Assembly (NCBI RefSeq): GCF_026262505.1
Contig: NC_067205.1
Coordinates: 2,418,001 to 2,482,000 of the forward strand
Source of the DNA: Trichomonas vaginalis G3
Taxonomy: Eukaryota; Parabasalia; Trichomonadida; Trichomonadidae
Reading direction: 5' to 3'
DNA: 64,000 bases
Positions 51,192 through 62,164 of this stretch are shown here, piece after piece (position 1 is the first letter of the stretch; each line of letters opens with the position of its first letter). The translations under genes and the position numbers were made by a program. The notes under the pieces are model-generated. The model saw nothing but the letters and a program-made list of their open reading frames with translations, did no database searches and had not been told where the DNA came from.

Positions 51192-54100
51192 ATGCCACGT
51201 AAGCTACGTAAGAATATACGTAAGAGGAAGAGAGCATTGAAACATCCAATAGTAAAACTGACACCACAACAACAGTTGCAACAACAAATGCTGAATGACC
51301 CCACTATGTTGCAACAAATGTCAAGCAATCCTATGCTTTTAAACCGAGTTGTTGGTGCACAGAGTGGAGGTTTAAGAGCGGCACTTTTAGCGAAAATGGC
51401 AGGCTATGGTGGAGCTGCAGACGGAACAGCTTATAACCCTCAAAGTCAAATGAATTTGAGTTCACTCAAAAATCAAATAACAGATGTCAAAAAGTCAAAC
51501 ATAGACATACAGAAGCAAATAAGTGAAAACGAAAAGAAACTAGAATATGACAGACACACAAAGAAACTCAATGAGTTAAACGTAGAGAAAAAGAAGAAAG
51601 AAGAACAACTGAAAGAACTAAGTACAGAGGAATATGCGAAAAAAGTGTCAGAAAAAGCAGCAGAAGTAGCAAAAATGGAACAAGATGTCATAAATTTGAA
51701 AAACCATACTACTCAATATAAAATACTGAAAGATGAAGAGATAAAACAAAAAGCCCTGAAGACATATATGGATAGCGATGAGTATAAAAAGAAGTTGAAG
51801 CAAATGTAAAGGCAGAAAAACTTTTACAGTTGCAAAACCAAACCGTACAGTATGAAAACTTAGCACAAGAAAGTAAAAATAACGACGCAGCCATGCAAAA
51901 GGCAATGAAAAGTGCAGAATATATAAAAGCTAACAATGACTGGTTAGATGCCCAAGCCAACGCTAAAGCAGCCCAACTCATAGGGTCAATAAGGACAAAA
52001 ATACAAGCGGATGAAGATAGTTCAAATGAAGCTTTAACAAATGCTGACTTTAAGAACGCTTTCGAAGCTCTTCATAGTAAGGTGAAACAAGTGAACGACT
52101 TCTCATCTGGAAAGAAACTGAAGTCTGAAGGTTTCGACAAAGAGTTAAAGAAGTAGCACAAAATATGACGAAAATAACAGATGCAGCAACGAGACAGGCA
52201 GTTCAAAGTGCCTATGACGCCGTTAGAGCAACTGTTGTGAAAGTCAAGAAAAAGAGTTACAACAGACCAAAACAGACCTAGTAAATGCTTTCTTAAAAAC
52301 GAAAAGTCAGGTAGGACATTACGCTGCAGATGGAACATATGTGCCAGCTGGTGGAACTTATATACCACCAAACCCTCCAAGAGAAGCACCTGCACCAGGA
52401 CTACCTAGAACATTTACATCGTCACATGGACACAGACACAGGCATGCACAACAACCAGCACAACAACCACCTCCACAACCAGCACAACAACCAACACAAC
52501 AACCAACAGTTCAAAACACTGCACCACAACCAGCACAACAACAACCACAAACAGAGCAAGGACATAAAAGAAGTAGAGAACAAGGAAACCAAGAATTCTT
52601 AAAAATGCTTAAAGAAGACTATGGTTACCCAGATAGTATTGACTTTAGTGACAGATATAAAGAAGCTATTAGAAAGTTCAAGGATGGAAATACTGACCCG
52701 AACCTATTTAGCTTTATGGCTCTGCACCAAAGGGGATATAATTTCAAACCTGGAAAATACAAGCTCGCTAAGGGATATGATTTAATAGCATATCATCCAA
52801 ATGACATGAACGAATTTACTCCGAGATATTTGATGTCAGAGCTAAATGACAATTTAACTCTCTTCATGAAACGCGTAAAAAATAGAGACGGAACGAAAGA
52901 AGAAAGGTTTATGAGTCCGGATGACTTAGAAAGGGAACTTGTTGAAAACGGTCTCGGAATATATGAAATGCCAGCAGATGAGGTACAAGAAACTCCACAG
53001 GAAGAATAGTTCAGATACAACCAGACATGGAAGAAATAGTTCAGCAACAAAGCTAGAAGAGCCTGAAGGAAACGAACAAGTCCTTCCTTTGGAAACTAAC
53101 TTCACAGAACTAGATGAAGATTTGGAACAGCCGAAAAATCTTGACCCTCAACAAGAGTATGCGGAGAATATGGAATATTTCCAAGAGTCTAAAAAAAATT
53201 CGGCTGACATAGTAGAAGAATATCGAAAAATGTTTGCCGACATACAAAAGACTCCAACACCAGATGAAAATATCCAGCATAGAATGGAAGAACTGAAAAA
53301 AAATGTACACAAATACAACAACCCTTTTTACTTACGAGCATTTAACGTTCAATCTTCGGATGAACTCGGTGAAGATAAAAGGTTAAATTTCAAGAAAACA
53401 TATAGAAATGAAACATTGTTTAAAGTTCATTCAGAACCTAACCAAGATGGAAACAAACCTACTTTTGTTTCTGCAGACGATGGAACGACAATGAGATGGG
53501 GTCATAAAGCTAACCCGGATAGGTGGTTCATAAACTTACAACCTCAATTCCAAGAAGTTGTAGACGCAATGGAAGTCAATGGTGAACCAGATATAGCTGG
53601 TATTTTCAGCGCGGCTTTAATGCCATTGAAAGATATGAAAGATGCAGATATTTTGGACCAGTATGAAATGAACATGGCTGATGGAAATATAACACCTGAC
53701 GTTCTAGAACATTTATCTCAAAGAACTACACAGAACCATAGAGATGGTATATTTGGTGAAGAGTTTAGAAAGAAAGTTAGGGAGAGAGAAGGAAGAGAAC
53801 CTATTGTACATGACCTTGCAAACGAAAGTTTACAAAATGTCATAAAAACTTACTTTGCAGACAATGAACTGAGAAGGGATGAATATTTAAGAAAACTCAA
53901 ATGGACAGTACCAAATGAAATGTTAGTATTGAAAAACATGTTCCTTGACAAAATAAAACCAACTACAGAAATAAACGACGCAAGACTGAAAGATTGGGTA
54001 GAAGCTTTCCCATTCACAAAAGATATAGTTGGTAACATGGAAAGAAAACCAGAATGGCTACAAAAACATATATTTGGAAACGAGCATATTCCATATGGAC

Positions 54101-54381
54101 AGGCACTGTTTGAAGAGCTTGAACCGGAAACTCAGGAAAGAGTCATGCAAACAATACGCGAAGACTCAAATACAGACTATGACAAACTCTTTCTAGGATA
54201 TAGGTTACCTGAGATGGGCGACCAGAGCCAAAAGGCAAAAAGGACATGGGAAATTTGCAACATACTAGATGAACATAATGCAAAGATGCAACAACTTCAA
54301 GCAGAGGGCAATGAAGGAAAAAGAAGAGTTAAAAACTCAGTCAGGAAGAAAGTAAAGCTTGGTCAGTGGGTTCTATTATGA
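51192..54381 (+). pseudogene. Large structural/coiled-coil virion protein region, B2 copy (broken)
   Basis: About 1060 codons of coding DNA before the capsid gene. The N-terminus is very basic (MPRKLRKNIRKRKRALKHP), then glutamine-rich (QQQLQQQMLNDPTMLQQMSS), glycine-rich (AKMAGYGGAADGTAYNPQ), a long charged coiled coil, a His/Gln/Pro linker, and a helical C-terminal region with KANPDRWFINLQPQFQEVVD and RKKVREREGREP. It may represent one very long gene or two adjoining ones. Few breaks. Size and place suggest a tegument- or scaffold-like virion protein, by inference. Confidence 0.6.
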
Positions 54382-54420
54382 CATATAAATCCAACTATTC
54401 TATATTTTTACTCATATGAA

Positions 54421-56025
54421 ATGTACGCCGCTCAGAATATAACGCCAACAGTTTTGGATGCTATGAATGGAAATGTTTCCGAATGGTATAACGAATGCGA
54501 CAATGCCATTAGAAGGTCAGAAATAGTTCCTGGAACTTACGAATATACAACTGCTGTTTCTTATGGAAACGTAGGTGAGTTTGGAGAAGGTTCTTCAACA
54601 ACAGTAGATATTGCTTGCGACAGGTTTCATATAATTTCTATTGACAACTCTTTCTTATACGTGGAACAAGACATTGAAATAAAACCTTCTGCCAAGTTGT
54701 CTGACAAGAAAGGTTGCAATGGAATTTTCTATGTCGGATACCAATATGCTCCAGAAGTTTTCATGGGATATAAGATATATTCTAACTCTGACTTAGTTCA
54801 AACAGTAACATGGGCAAACTATGAATGGTTCGCTTTGAGAAACTCAGTACAACCACAAGCTAGAGAACAAACAGACCAGTATGCAACTATTGAGAAAATA
54901 AGAAGACTTGACCCTAACGTTCCAGGAGTTTATGTTAACCTTTCTGGACAAACTGCAGCAGCAGTAACCAAAGTAAAACTGAAACTTAGAGTTCCTTTGT
55001 CATCTTTCCTCATCTTCAGGTTTTTAAGATACTTGCCAAACTGGGCAGGAAAAATTTCTATCGAACTTACTCCAAGCAAAAATAACTTAGTCATTGCACC
55101 AACACAAGACCCATTCACTCTTACAGAAGTAGTGGGAACAAATAAAAGTCATTCGCCGACTTTTGCAAAAACAAAGTTGACTTAGACTTTGGTTTCTCAA
55201 ACCTCAACACTGAAGTAAACTATTATTTCAATGCTGCTGGAGATGCTTGGGACCCAGTTAAGTTCACATGCGAAAAGTTTGAATGCAAGAGAATAGAAAG
55301 CAGACTTGCAGTCTATATGTTGGACCCAGATATTTCAAATGCTTTAGCTGCCAAATATATTGCAGTTCCACTTATGTTCCCTATACACCAAATATCTGTC
55401 AAAGACTTTGCAGGTGAAGTTGGAAACCAAAGTGCTGACCCAGGTGCAAGAACAGATATTGCTTTAACAACTGCAATGAAACATGCAGATACTATGTTTG
55501 TACTGTTCAGACGAACTATAAATGACTATTCTTGCTTCTACAACCCTGGTATTAAATACCATATAAACATAGATGGCAAAACTATCCAAGAGAAGAATAT
55601 TCTACAGTTGAGGATATGAGGTCATACAACTTGACATTAGATGCTATGAACTTTAACAACAACTTCACAACAACCATTAACCCTGAAATGCAAAGTTCTA
55701 TTATGCCATATGTGAAAGTATGGACTCATACAGGAGTCAAAAAACTCAATATACAAATGGAGACCGTTCAAACTTTTGGCTTGGCATTCCATTTGCTGAC
55801 TCAGAAGACTTTATGGGTGGTATTTCAACTGTTGGTACAGTTCAAATACAATATACTGGTGACAGAGACGGTCCAGATGAATTGAAAGCAAAGAAGTTTA
55901 CAAAACCAATAGCACTTTTCACGGAAGATGCTCTTTTGAAGATTCGTTCGATGAAACCTGCTGGGGCTCCTCAGATTGGCATAACGACAGCTTCCATCGA
56001 GCAGATTTTGGCAGCAGGTCAGTAA
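54421..56025 (+). pseudogene. Major capsid protein, B2 copy (broken)
   Basis: Starts MYAAQNITPTVLDAMNG after CTATATTTTTACTCATATGAA. Double-jelly-roll-type landmarks as in B1 (VPLSSFLIFRFLRYLPNWAG; NFWLGIPFADSEDFMG) and the same final stretch IGITTASIEQILAAGQ. Few breaks. The identification as capsid rests on size, position and correspondence with the capsid region of Polinton C. Confidence 0.75.
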
Positions 56026-56337
56026 GTTGTTCTTGAACTGACTTCTCTCCGTCAAATATTGACAGTACGCCAGTTTTGACATAATATTGTATTATAAACT
56101 TACCTTTAGAAATATCGGTCAGTTTTGTTGTTATATTTTTGTCTGCTTCAAGAACTTTCACCATTCGGTTATACCAACTTTCTTTGCTTTATGAAAATAT
56201 TTTGGTTCAGCAAAGACTGCTATTCTATAACATTTTCCATTGTTTGTATAAAGAACTATTCTGTCAATGTATTTGTATTGTTTGTGTGTGTAAACTTTGT
56301 TTTGCTTCAATTCGAAGAGATACTCAAATACGTCCAT
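55919..56337 (-). other. Possible small gene convergent with and overlapping the capsid 3-prime end
   Basis: Coding-like minus-strand sequence: MDVFEYLFELKQNKVYTHKQ near 56337, later ISKGKFIIQYYVKTGVLSIF and KSVQEQLTDLLPKSA, running into the antisense of the capsid C-terminus. The same stretch exists in B1 (about 37060-37482). Codon character is good over the first hundred codons. It looks like a beta-rich protein of roughly 110-140 residues. Whether it is expressed or intact is uncertain. Confidence 0.35.
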
Positions 56338-56355
56338 CTTTTTATTCTAAGTAAA

Positions 56356-56936
56356 ATGTCATTTCCGAAAAATAGAAGCGTAAGTGTTTCAAAAGGTTTA
56401 ATGGCGGTGGCAGATGTGAAGTTAAATTCACCAACTCAAACAAACAGTCAAAGTGTTGTTGTCAATGTCAAAGAAAGAGATGTTGAAGTGGGGAAACCAT
56501 ACGAAGACGAAGATGGTATAACAATAGTTCCTGTAAAAGAACAACCAACATATCCTGAAGTTAGCAGAGACTTAAGTTCTGTTGCAGATATTCGAAACGA
56601 CTACCAACAACTTAAAGACAAACTTAAAACTCAGGAGAAGATTTGTCAAGCTTTGGGTATAATGTTAAACTTGGTCGAACACAACCCTGTAAAAGTGAAC
56701 TCATATGTCATCGCACCTCATGAATTTTGAAAGAACTATTGAAACTTTTGACAGAGGCAGACGATATAAACATCAAAGAAATAGAACCCGACATTGCTTG
56801 CTGTGGTGTTTCATATAATGTCATTGACAAGATATACGTTATGAAAGGAGGTGAAACGTTGAACTTAAAATATAGTTTCCCAGACGTCATAAAAATATTT
56901 GACGACCACAACATTTCATTAAAATTTACTTGCTAA
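56356..56936 (+). pseudogene. CCG-motif virion protein region, B2 copy (probably broken)
   Basis: Starts MSFPKNRSVSVSKGLMAVAD. N-terminal basic part; VVVNVKERDVEVGKPYEDED; PVKEQPTYPEV linker; helical KDKLKTQEKICQALGIMLN; APHE...LKELLKLLTEADDINI; a cysteine pair before VSYNVIDKIYVMKGGETLN; and a last strand DDHNISLKF. The layout matches the 232-residue protein of Polinton C (22989-23687), so it is a shared virion gene. It ends four bases before the minor capsid start. Confidence 0.55.
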
Positions 56937-56940
56937 GTAA

Positions 56941-57747
56941 ATGGCAGAAGACATAGTGGTTTATACTATTACGACTAAAAACCCTGAGTCATATAATTCT
57001 ATAACAACAAACTTACAAAGTCCTCAAGGACGATATTGTAAACTGACCTTAAACACGATGACGACTAAAGCCTGTTTTGCTCTTTTGACACCAGAAGACT
57101 TTGTTGTTGTGAATGGTAAAAAATACTTCTTTGAAGATACTTACTCAGATATACCACCAACAGGTTTTGTTGACTTATTTAATACTTTAAGGACGGATGT
57201 AACATGTGCTGCAACTAGAGCAGGTTTCATTATGTTTGGATGTCCGACTGAGTTTAGTATAAACGATATGAGCTATAATACAAAACTTATATCTGGTTTT
57301 TACTACCAACAGTTTCCTATAACAGGAAAAGGTGTCATACAAGGTTTGTCTGTTCCATTGACTTTAAGTACACCTATTTTATATATTGTTTCAAACTTAG
57401 GTTCAAAGTGCTATTCGAATGTCGACAGAAACTACTATGACCAAAAGATACTCATGCGTATAAACAACACTTTCTCTGCTGGTTTGCCTATTGTTCATTC
57501 GAATGCAGAGTTTTCAGCTTTAGTAAACTCAAACACTTTAGCAAACATAAACTTAACCTTAGTTGACGCAAACTTTGTTCCTGTAAAACTTTTATGTCCT
57601 ATGTATTTGTCAATGACGGCAGAAAGTTTCGAATTGGAAGATGCAACTGGTGAAAGTATTGTACTACAAGAACAACTTCAACAACAAATAGCTCAAGAAC
57701 AACAAATGCAACAAATGGAACAAATGCAACAACAAAGTCAAGAATAA
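56941..57747 (+). CDS. Penton-like minor capsid protein, 268 residues (looks whole)
   Basis: A single clean frame, MAEDIVVYTITTKNPESYN to MQQMEQMQQQSQE. Beta-rich N-terminal half (RYCKLTLNTMTTKACFALL). The second half has ILYIVSNLGSKCYSNVDRN, NNTFSAGLPIVHSNAEFSA and LANINLTLVDANFVPVKLL, a pattern seen in minor capsid (penton-type) proteins of Polinton-like viruses. The tail is a glutamine-rich coil (EQLQQQIAQEQQMQQ). It corresponds to the 21785-22493 region of Polinton C. The call as penton is inference from the pattern and from gene order next to the capsid gene. Confidence 0.6.
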   Translation: MAEDIVVYTITTKNPESYNSITTNLQSPQGRYCKLTLNTMTTKACFALLTPEDFVVVNGKKYFFEDTYSDIPPTGFVDLFNTLRTDVTCAATRAGFIMFGCPTEFSINDMSYNTKLISGFYYQQFPITGKGVIQGLSVPLTLSTPILYIVSNLGSKCYSNVDRNYYDQKILMRINNTFSAGLPIVHSNAEFSALVNSNTLANINLTLVDANFVPVKLLCPMYLSMTAESFELEDATGESIVLQEQLQQQIAQEQQMQQMEQMQQQSQE

Positions 57748-57754
57748 AAAAAAT

Positions 57755-57776
57755 ATTTTTTTTTATTTTTATAAAA
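57755..57776 (+). promoter_or_regulatory. T-rich element promoter motif before the B2 helicase
   Basis: TTTTTTTTATTTTTATAAAA directly precedes the helicase ATG. Same arrangement as in Polinton C (T-rich block, a few bases, TAA-like A-rich run, ATG). Confidence 0.5.
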
Positions 57777-58965
57777 ATGTACAGAATAGACGTTTCAGAT
57801 TTTTATGACTTCCAAGCGTTCAGAAATATGTGTCCATTTAGAGACTATAACAAAGCAGTCGAGAATTTGAAACGTTTAGTCATTTATGTCGACTCTGCCC
57901 CAGAATGTTATGTCATGAAAGAATGGGATGTTGTCTTTAACAAACCAAGAGCAACCATAGTTTCAGAACAAGAATGTAGACAGAAACTTAAGAAAATAAA
58001 AGTCGTACAAGTTGGTATGAAGATGTTAGATGCTTGGGATATCTTATTGTCAAAGTTAGAAGATTTTTCAGTTCGTGGTATAAAGTTCTATACACCATCT
58101 CCAAACTTCTATTCTATCTTCACTGGATATAAATACGAACAAGTAGAATGGAAAGAAAATGTTATAGAAGCTTGGTTAGACCATGTCAAAGAAATTATAT
58201 GCAATGGAAACGAAAGAGTCTATGAGTATATCTTATGTTGGTTTGCAAACATCTTACAACATCCAAGTGCTAAAAATGAAACTGCTCTCATTATAATTGG
58301 AAAACAAGGAACTGGTAAGAACACTTTCTTTACAGATATTTTATGCAAACTGTTAGAGGGCTATTCGAACCCGAATATGACAAACTTAGAAAACATCTGC
58401 GGTAAATTTAACTCTTCAATAGAGAATATGAAACTTATAGTATGTAACGAACTTCAAAGTATAGATACAACAAAGTTTTAAACTCAGATGCTTTGAAGAG
58501 TCTTATAACAGACAAAGTTGGAGTTGTTGAAAAAAATATAAAGACCAAAGAGTTTGTGAAAATGTTGCAAACTTCATTCATGGTTTCAAACAATGCGTTC
58601 CGATGAAGTTAGAAAGTTCTGACAGAAGATATGTAGTTGTCAGAACGTCAGATTCTCATATGCAAGATACAGAATATTTTGACGACTTAGCAGAAACTTT
58701 GACACCTAACTTTTACAACCACTTGTTCTCATATTTCATGACATTAGATATTTCAAAGTTCAATCCAAGACAAATTCCACATACCGAAGAAAGACAAACA
58801 TTGTTAGAAGCAAACAAGAGTGTATATGAACTGTTTATAGATGAGACTAACTTTGAGTGTTTAGATGAAAGGTCATTGTACGATTCATATAAACAATATT
58901 GTCAAGAGTATGGTTATATGGCAGCTTCTAAACGTACATTCTTGGCAAATGTCAAAATCTTTTAG
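57777..58965 (+). pseudogene. SF3 (D5-type) helicase, B2 copy (broken)
   Basis: About 400 codons. The N-terminal part has MLDAWDILLSKLEDFSVRGI, then YEYILCWFANILQHPSAKNE leading into Walker A GKQGTGKNTFF (near residue 178), Walker B region MKLIVCNELQS, sensor and DRRYVVVRTSDSH, and a C-terminal wing (ERSLYDSYKQYCQEYGYMAA). It is closely related to the helicase half of the Polinton C primase-helicase (LGWIASMIQHPGIKNETAII), but no prim-pol domain is in front of it. Few breaks. It would act as the replicative helicase of the element. Confidence 0.85.
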
Positions 58966-59044
58966 ATGTTCAGAACGGCGTATATACAAAGAAAAATTTT
59001 TCTGAGTAAATTTAAAAAAAATATTTTTTTATCCGATAGAAAAG

Positions 59045-59462
59045 ATGACGAAATATATTTCAGTCAACAAGTACATGACAGAAGTCAAAGAAGAACTAGA
59101 CCCATTCATATATTTGAATGTTTACTTCTACCATTTTGAAAAGTCTACATTTGACAAAGTTTGGAACATCGAACCAGTTAAGTTTGCTATTGTGACTAAA
59201 AATGGTGCGAAATTTGAAGACTTAGACATAGAAGGTTTGTTAGCAGTCAAAGAAAATTTTGACAGAAGGTTCTCAACCTTAAAGAAGGCAAAGCATACAA
59301 ACTTGTTATACCTTATGAACCAAAGAAGCAGACGACTATGAATATTATGAGTCTAAGATAGTTGAAGTTCAAGGTAAATTAGGTAAAAAGATTTTAGAGT
59401 CTAAGCCAGTGTTTGCCCCTAAAGAGGAAGAGAACATTGACATTGACCCAGAAATGTTCTAA
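59045..59462 (+). pseudogene. Hypothetical protein after the helicase, about 138 codons (probably broken)
   Basis: Starts MTKYISVNKYMTEVKEELD after TTTTTTTATCCGATAGAAAAG. Mixed alpha/beta (FIYLNVYFYHFEKSTFDKVW, DLDIEGLLAVKENFDRRF), ending with an acidic tail (KEEENIDIDPEMF). No family recognised. About one break. Lies between helicase and packaging ATPase. Confidence 0.4.
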
Positions 59463-59544
59463 AAATAAAATTTTATTTTTACATGTCAAATTTCTTTTTC
59501 TCTGGAAGGCTGGTTCTTTCTTCTTTCTTCTACTTTCTTTTCTT

Positions 59545-59811
59545 CTACTTTCTCTTTCTTTCTTTCTCTCTTCTTCTTCTTTCTGGTGGAGTTATGTCAA
59601 ATTTGGCGCAACCATATTTATGTAAAAGTTCTTTGTCCTTTAATAGCTCTTCTATTCTGTTTCCTATTTCATCTTCAAGAACAGCGCATGTGTCTTCTTT
59701 GCATTCTAAGAACTTTTGTTGGACTTCATCTTTCCAAGGGTCATCTCTGTCAACAAGTCTGTCATTGACAAATTTTAAGACTGCTCTTTGTTGTTTTATG
59801 GTTCTTGTCAT
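59545..59811 (-). CDS. Hypothetical charged protein, 88 residues
   Basis: A leftward frame convergent with the preceding gene: MTRTIKQQRAVLKFVNDRL, a helical middle with two cysteines (KFLECKEDTCAVLEDEI), then KYGCAKFDITPPERRRREKE with a very basic end. Probably all-helical. The opposite-strand frames through the same stretch are serine/phenylalanine runs and are shadows. Function unknown. Confidence 0.45.
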   Translation of the reverse strand: MTRTIKQQRAVLKFVNDRLVDRDDPWKDEVQQKFLECKEDTCAVLEDEIGNRIEELLKDKELLHKYGCAKFDITPPERRRREKERKRK

Positions 59812-59984
59812 ATTCCCAGAAACAGAACTTTAGAACAAATTCACCTTTCTTGTTTACACTATGTAAGATTTTATGGTCGACAGATGTTTTGAGTCGAAAA
59901 GTTGTCTCGAATATAGATAGCGAAATCGCTAGACATTTTCTAAAAGATAAAATTTTTAATTTTTCTAAAAATATTTAGAAAAAA

Positions 59985-60844
59985 AGTTTGCTGACATTGA
60001 CAAGAAATTTGAGAATGTTTTAAATAAGAACAAGAGGAAGTTGGAAAATGCTCAGATAAAACCCATACATGACAAGTTCTTATTTGCTCAGAATGGTATA
60101 ACAGGTCTAATTGCACCCACCTGGGTCGGGTAAGACTTTCACTTATCTTAAAATGGCTGCACAACAACAAGAACTAGATGAGAAGAACCCATTCTATGAG
60201 TTAGTAGTCATTTGTAGTACTTCTGGTCAATTTGACCAAACCGTCAATTCGTTCAAAGATATTATAAAGAAGTCTAAGTTAGTATGTATAAAAGACTCTG
60301 AGTTGTTAGATTGGATAAAGAAGTACCAAAGAAGAGTTTTGAAGTACAATGCTATAAATGAGTATATAATTCGAAGTTTAAAGACCCAAATGAGGAAATG
60401 CAGAGAATATTAGAGAAGAAACACTTCAGAAACAAACAGAAAGAGATAGAATACATTTCGAAGAAATTGCAATCGTACGATTGGAAGACTTACCCTCATA
60501 GATGTCTTCTTATCTTAGATGACTTTGCTTCTCATCCTTTGTTAAAGAACAGAGAACAAGACATGTGTCGAATTCTTAAGAAGCTCAGACACTTTAACAT
60601 TTCAGTTGTCATTTGTGTACAGACAGCCAAGAGTTTAAGTAAGGATGTAAAGAGAATACTTACTGACATTGTACTTTTCCCTGGATTGTCCGAAGACGAT
60701 TTCATGGAACTTATGAAAGAGTCCATGGCAGGTAAGTTTGACAGACATGAACTATGGGAGAAGTACAAAGTCATACAAGACCCTCATACTTCTTTCAGAA
60801 TTCACATCTACGCGAACAAAGTTCAAATTGTAAAAAGTCAATAA
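59985..60844 (+). pseudogene. A32/FtsK-like DNA-packaging ATPase, B2 (broken)
   Basis: The P-loop PGSGKTFTYLKMAAQQQ lies at about 60116. The segment FYELVVICSTSGQFDQTVNS is typical of the strand and helix after the P-loop in A32-type ATPases. The Walker B strand CLLILDDFASHPLLKN is followed by HFNISVVICVQTAKSLSKDV (sensor region) and a C-terminal FPGLSEDDFMELMKESM. This is the motor that would fill capsids with element DNA. Position after the helicase and small genes is compatible. About two breaks. Confidence 0.8.
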
Positions 60845-61255
60845 AAATAAATGGTTCATTTACTCTGCTTGTTTGAAGTTGTCAAAATACTCTGTTATTT
60901 TTTCACTGTTTTCATAGAGTTTTGGCTACCCCTGTAAAAGTCGGTCTAGAGAAATTTCATGAAATTTGGTCATTTTTTTCAGCAAAAAAATATATTTTAG
61001 GGTAGAAGGTTAGATTAATAACCTCTTTTCTAACCTCTTTCTACCCCATATGTCCTTACTGAAAAAGTACGTGTTCCATATGTCATTTTACTCAGAATTT
61101 TACTCAGAATTCAATAAAAATATATTTTAGGGTAGAAGGTAGATATACCTCTTTTCTAACCTCTTTTCTACCCCAGTTATTTTATAAGCGTTTTACATGG
61201 TAAACATTGTGAATTCGTGAAATTCTAAACAATTTCGTAGCTTCTATTTCTTCTG
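60845..61255. promoter_or_regulatory. Intergenic signal blocks (AAAATATATTTT plus stem-loop)
   Basis: Two blocks at about 60985-61046 and 61115-61173: AAAATATATTTTAGGGTAGA, then GGTTAGAT...AACCTC and TCTACCCC complements that can fold. They sit between the convergent ATPase and leftward genes, so a transcription-end or RNA-processing role is plausible. The same block type fills the terminal arrays of A and B1. Confidence 0.55.
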
Positions 61256-61501
61256 TCAGTACATCGAATGTTTTAACAATGCCGAAGTTTCTTTATATTT
61301 CTTCTTGACATCAGATAGAAGGAAATCGTCAGCTGTTGGATAGTTTTTGTTCAGAAATGTCAACATGTCCATTTTATCTTCTGCTGGTTTCTCTACTTCT
61401 TTCTTTAAGTCAGCATAGTCGTTTCGCATACGTTCTATCTCTTTGACGGAGTAGTTATATTTCCTCATTGCTGCTTTACATTTTGAACATTGTGGGTTCA
61501 T
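61256..61501 (-). CDS. Hypothetical protein with CxxC motif, 81 residues
   Basis: MNPQCSKCKAAMRKYNYSVK, then a coiled coil (IERMRNDYADLKKEVEK) and a helical end (DVKKKYKETSALLKHSMY). The start codon overlaps the stop of the upstream leftward gene (ATGA), an arrangement that suggests coupled expression of the pair. A small zinc-binding or scaffold protein is possible. Looks whole. Confidence 0.5.
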   Translation of the reverse strand: MNPQCSKCKAAMRKYNYSVKEIERMRNDYADLKKEVEKPAEDKMDMLTFLNKNYPTADDFLLSDVKKKYKETSALLKHSMY

Positions 61502-62090
61502 TTTTGCGTTATATTCTGAAACTTACCTGCTAGTATGACTAAGGCGTCAATTGCTCTCTTTAACTCAAAAGTTGCGGGTTTTATCTGTTCGTTCCATACT
61601 TACTCCTCTATCTTTATCTCTTATCTGCCATACACATTTTGCAACTAACGAAACAAAGTTGTCGTAGGTCTTAAACTCCCCAGATTTGTATATGTCAGAG
61701 ATGTTCTTATATACCATATCGCAATCTTTGTCCATGACTTTGTGGTTGCAATGAAATCCAAGAAACTCATAGTTAACCTTTCGTATGAACTTCTTTATTT
61801 CTACTGAGTCAGTTGCTTTGACTTCTATTTCATCGAATTCTGGAATAGTAAGTTTTTGTTGTTGGATTTCAGGCAATTTGGGTAAATGGTCAATAATATC
61901 CTGCATTTCATAAAGATACTGTTCATTTGTTTCATCTTTCGCACTACAGTCTAAATTACTTGTTAAAAGTTCTTGCTTTATCTTCTGGATTTTTGTTTCG
62001 AAAGTATATGAAGAAGGAATGAAGCTTTTCATCTCTACTAACATTGAAGTTGGGTTCATGACTAACGAGTTTGGTGCTGTTGTTGCTAAC
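61499..62090 (-). pseudogene. Hypothetical protein, about 195 codons (probably broken)
   Basis: Start MLATTAPNSLVMNPTSMLVE at 62090 is preferred: it follows TTTTATTTTTATTGTAAGAAC, while further upstream codons are phenylalanine/lysine-rich leader. Mostly helical (EQYLYEMQDIIDHLPKLPE), with cysteine/histidine residues (GFHCNHKVMDKDCDMVYKNI). No family recognised. About one break near the end; it abuts the CxxC gene through an ATGA overlap. Confidence 0.45.
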
Positions 62091-62164
62091 ATGTTCTTAC
62101 AATAAAAATAAAAAAATATTTTTTTAAAAAAACCAACTTTATTTTTTATTTCGGGAAAACTCAT

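Noticed and set aside
59413-59833. Rightward serine/phenylalanine/leucine-rich frames
   Set aside because: Antisense of the charged leftward 88-residue gene; composition is a mirror of its Arg/Lys/Glu codons.
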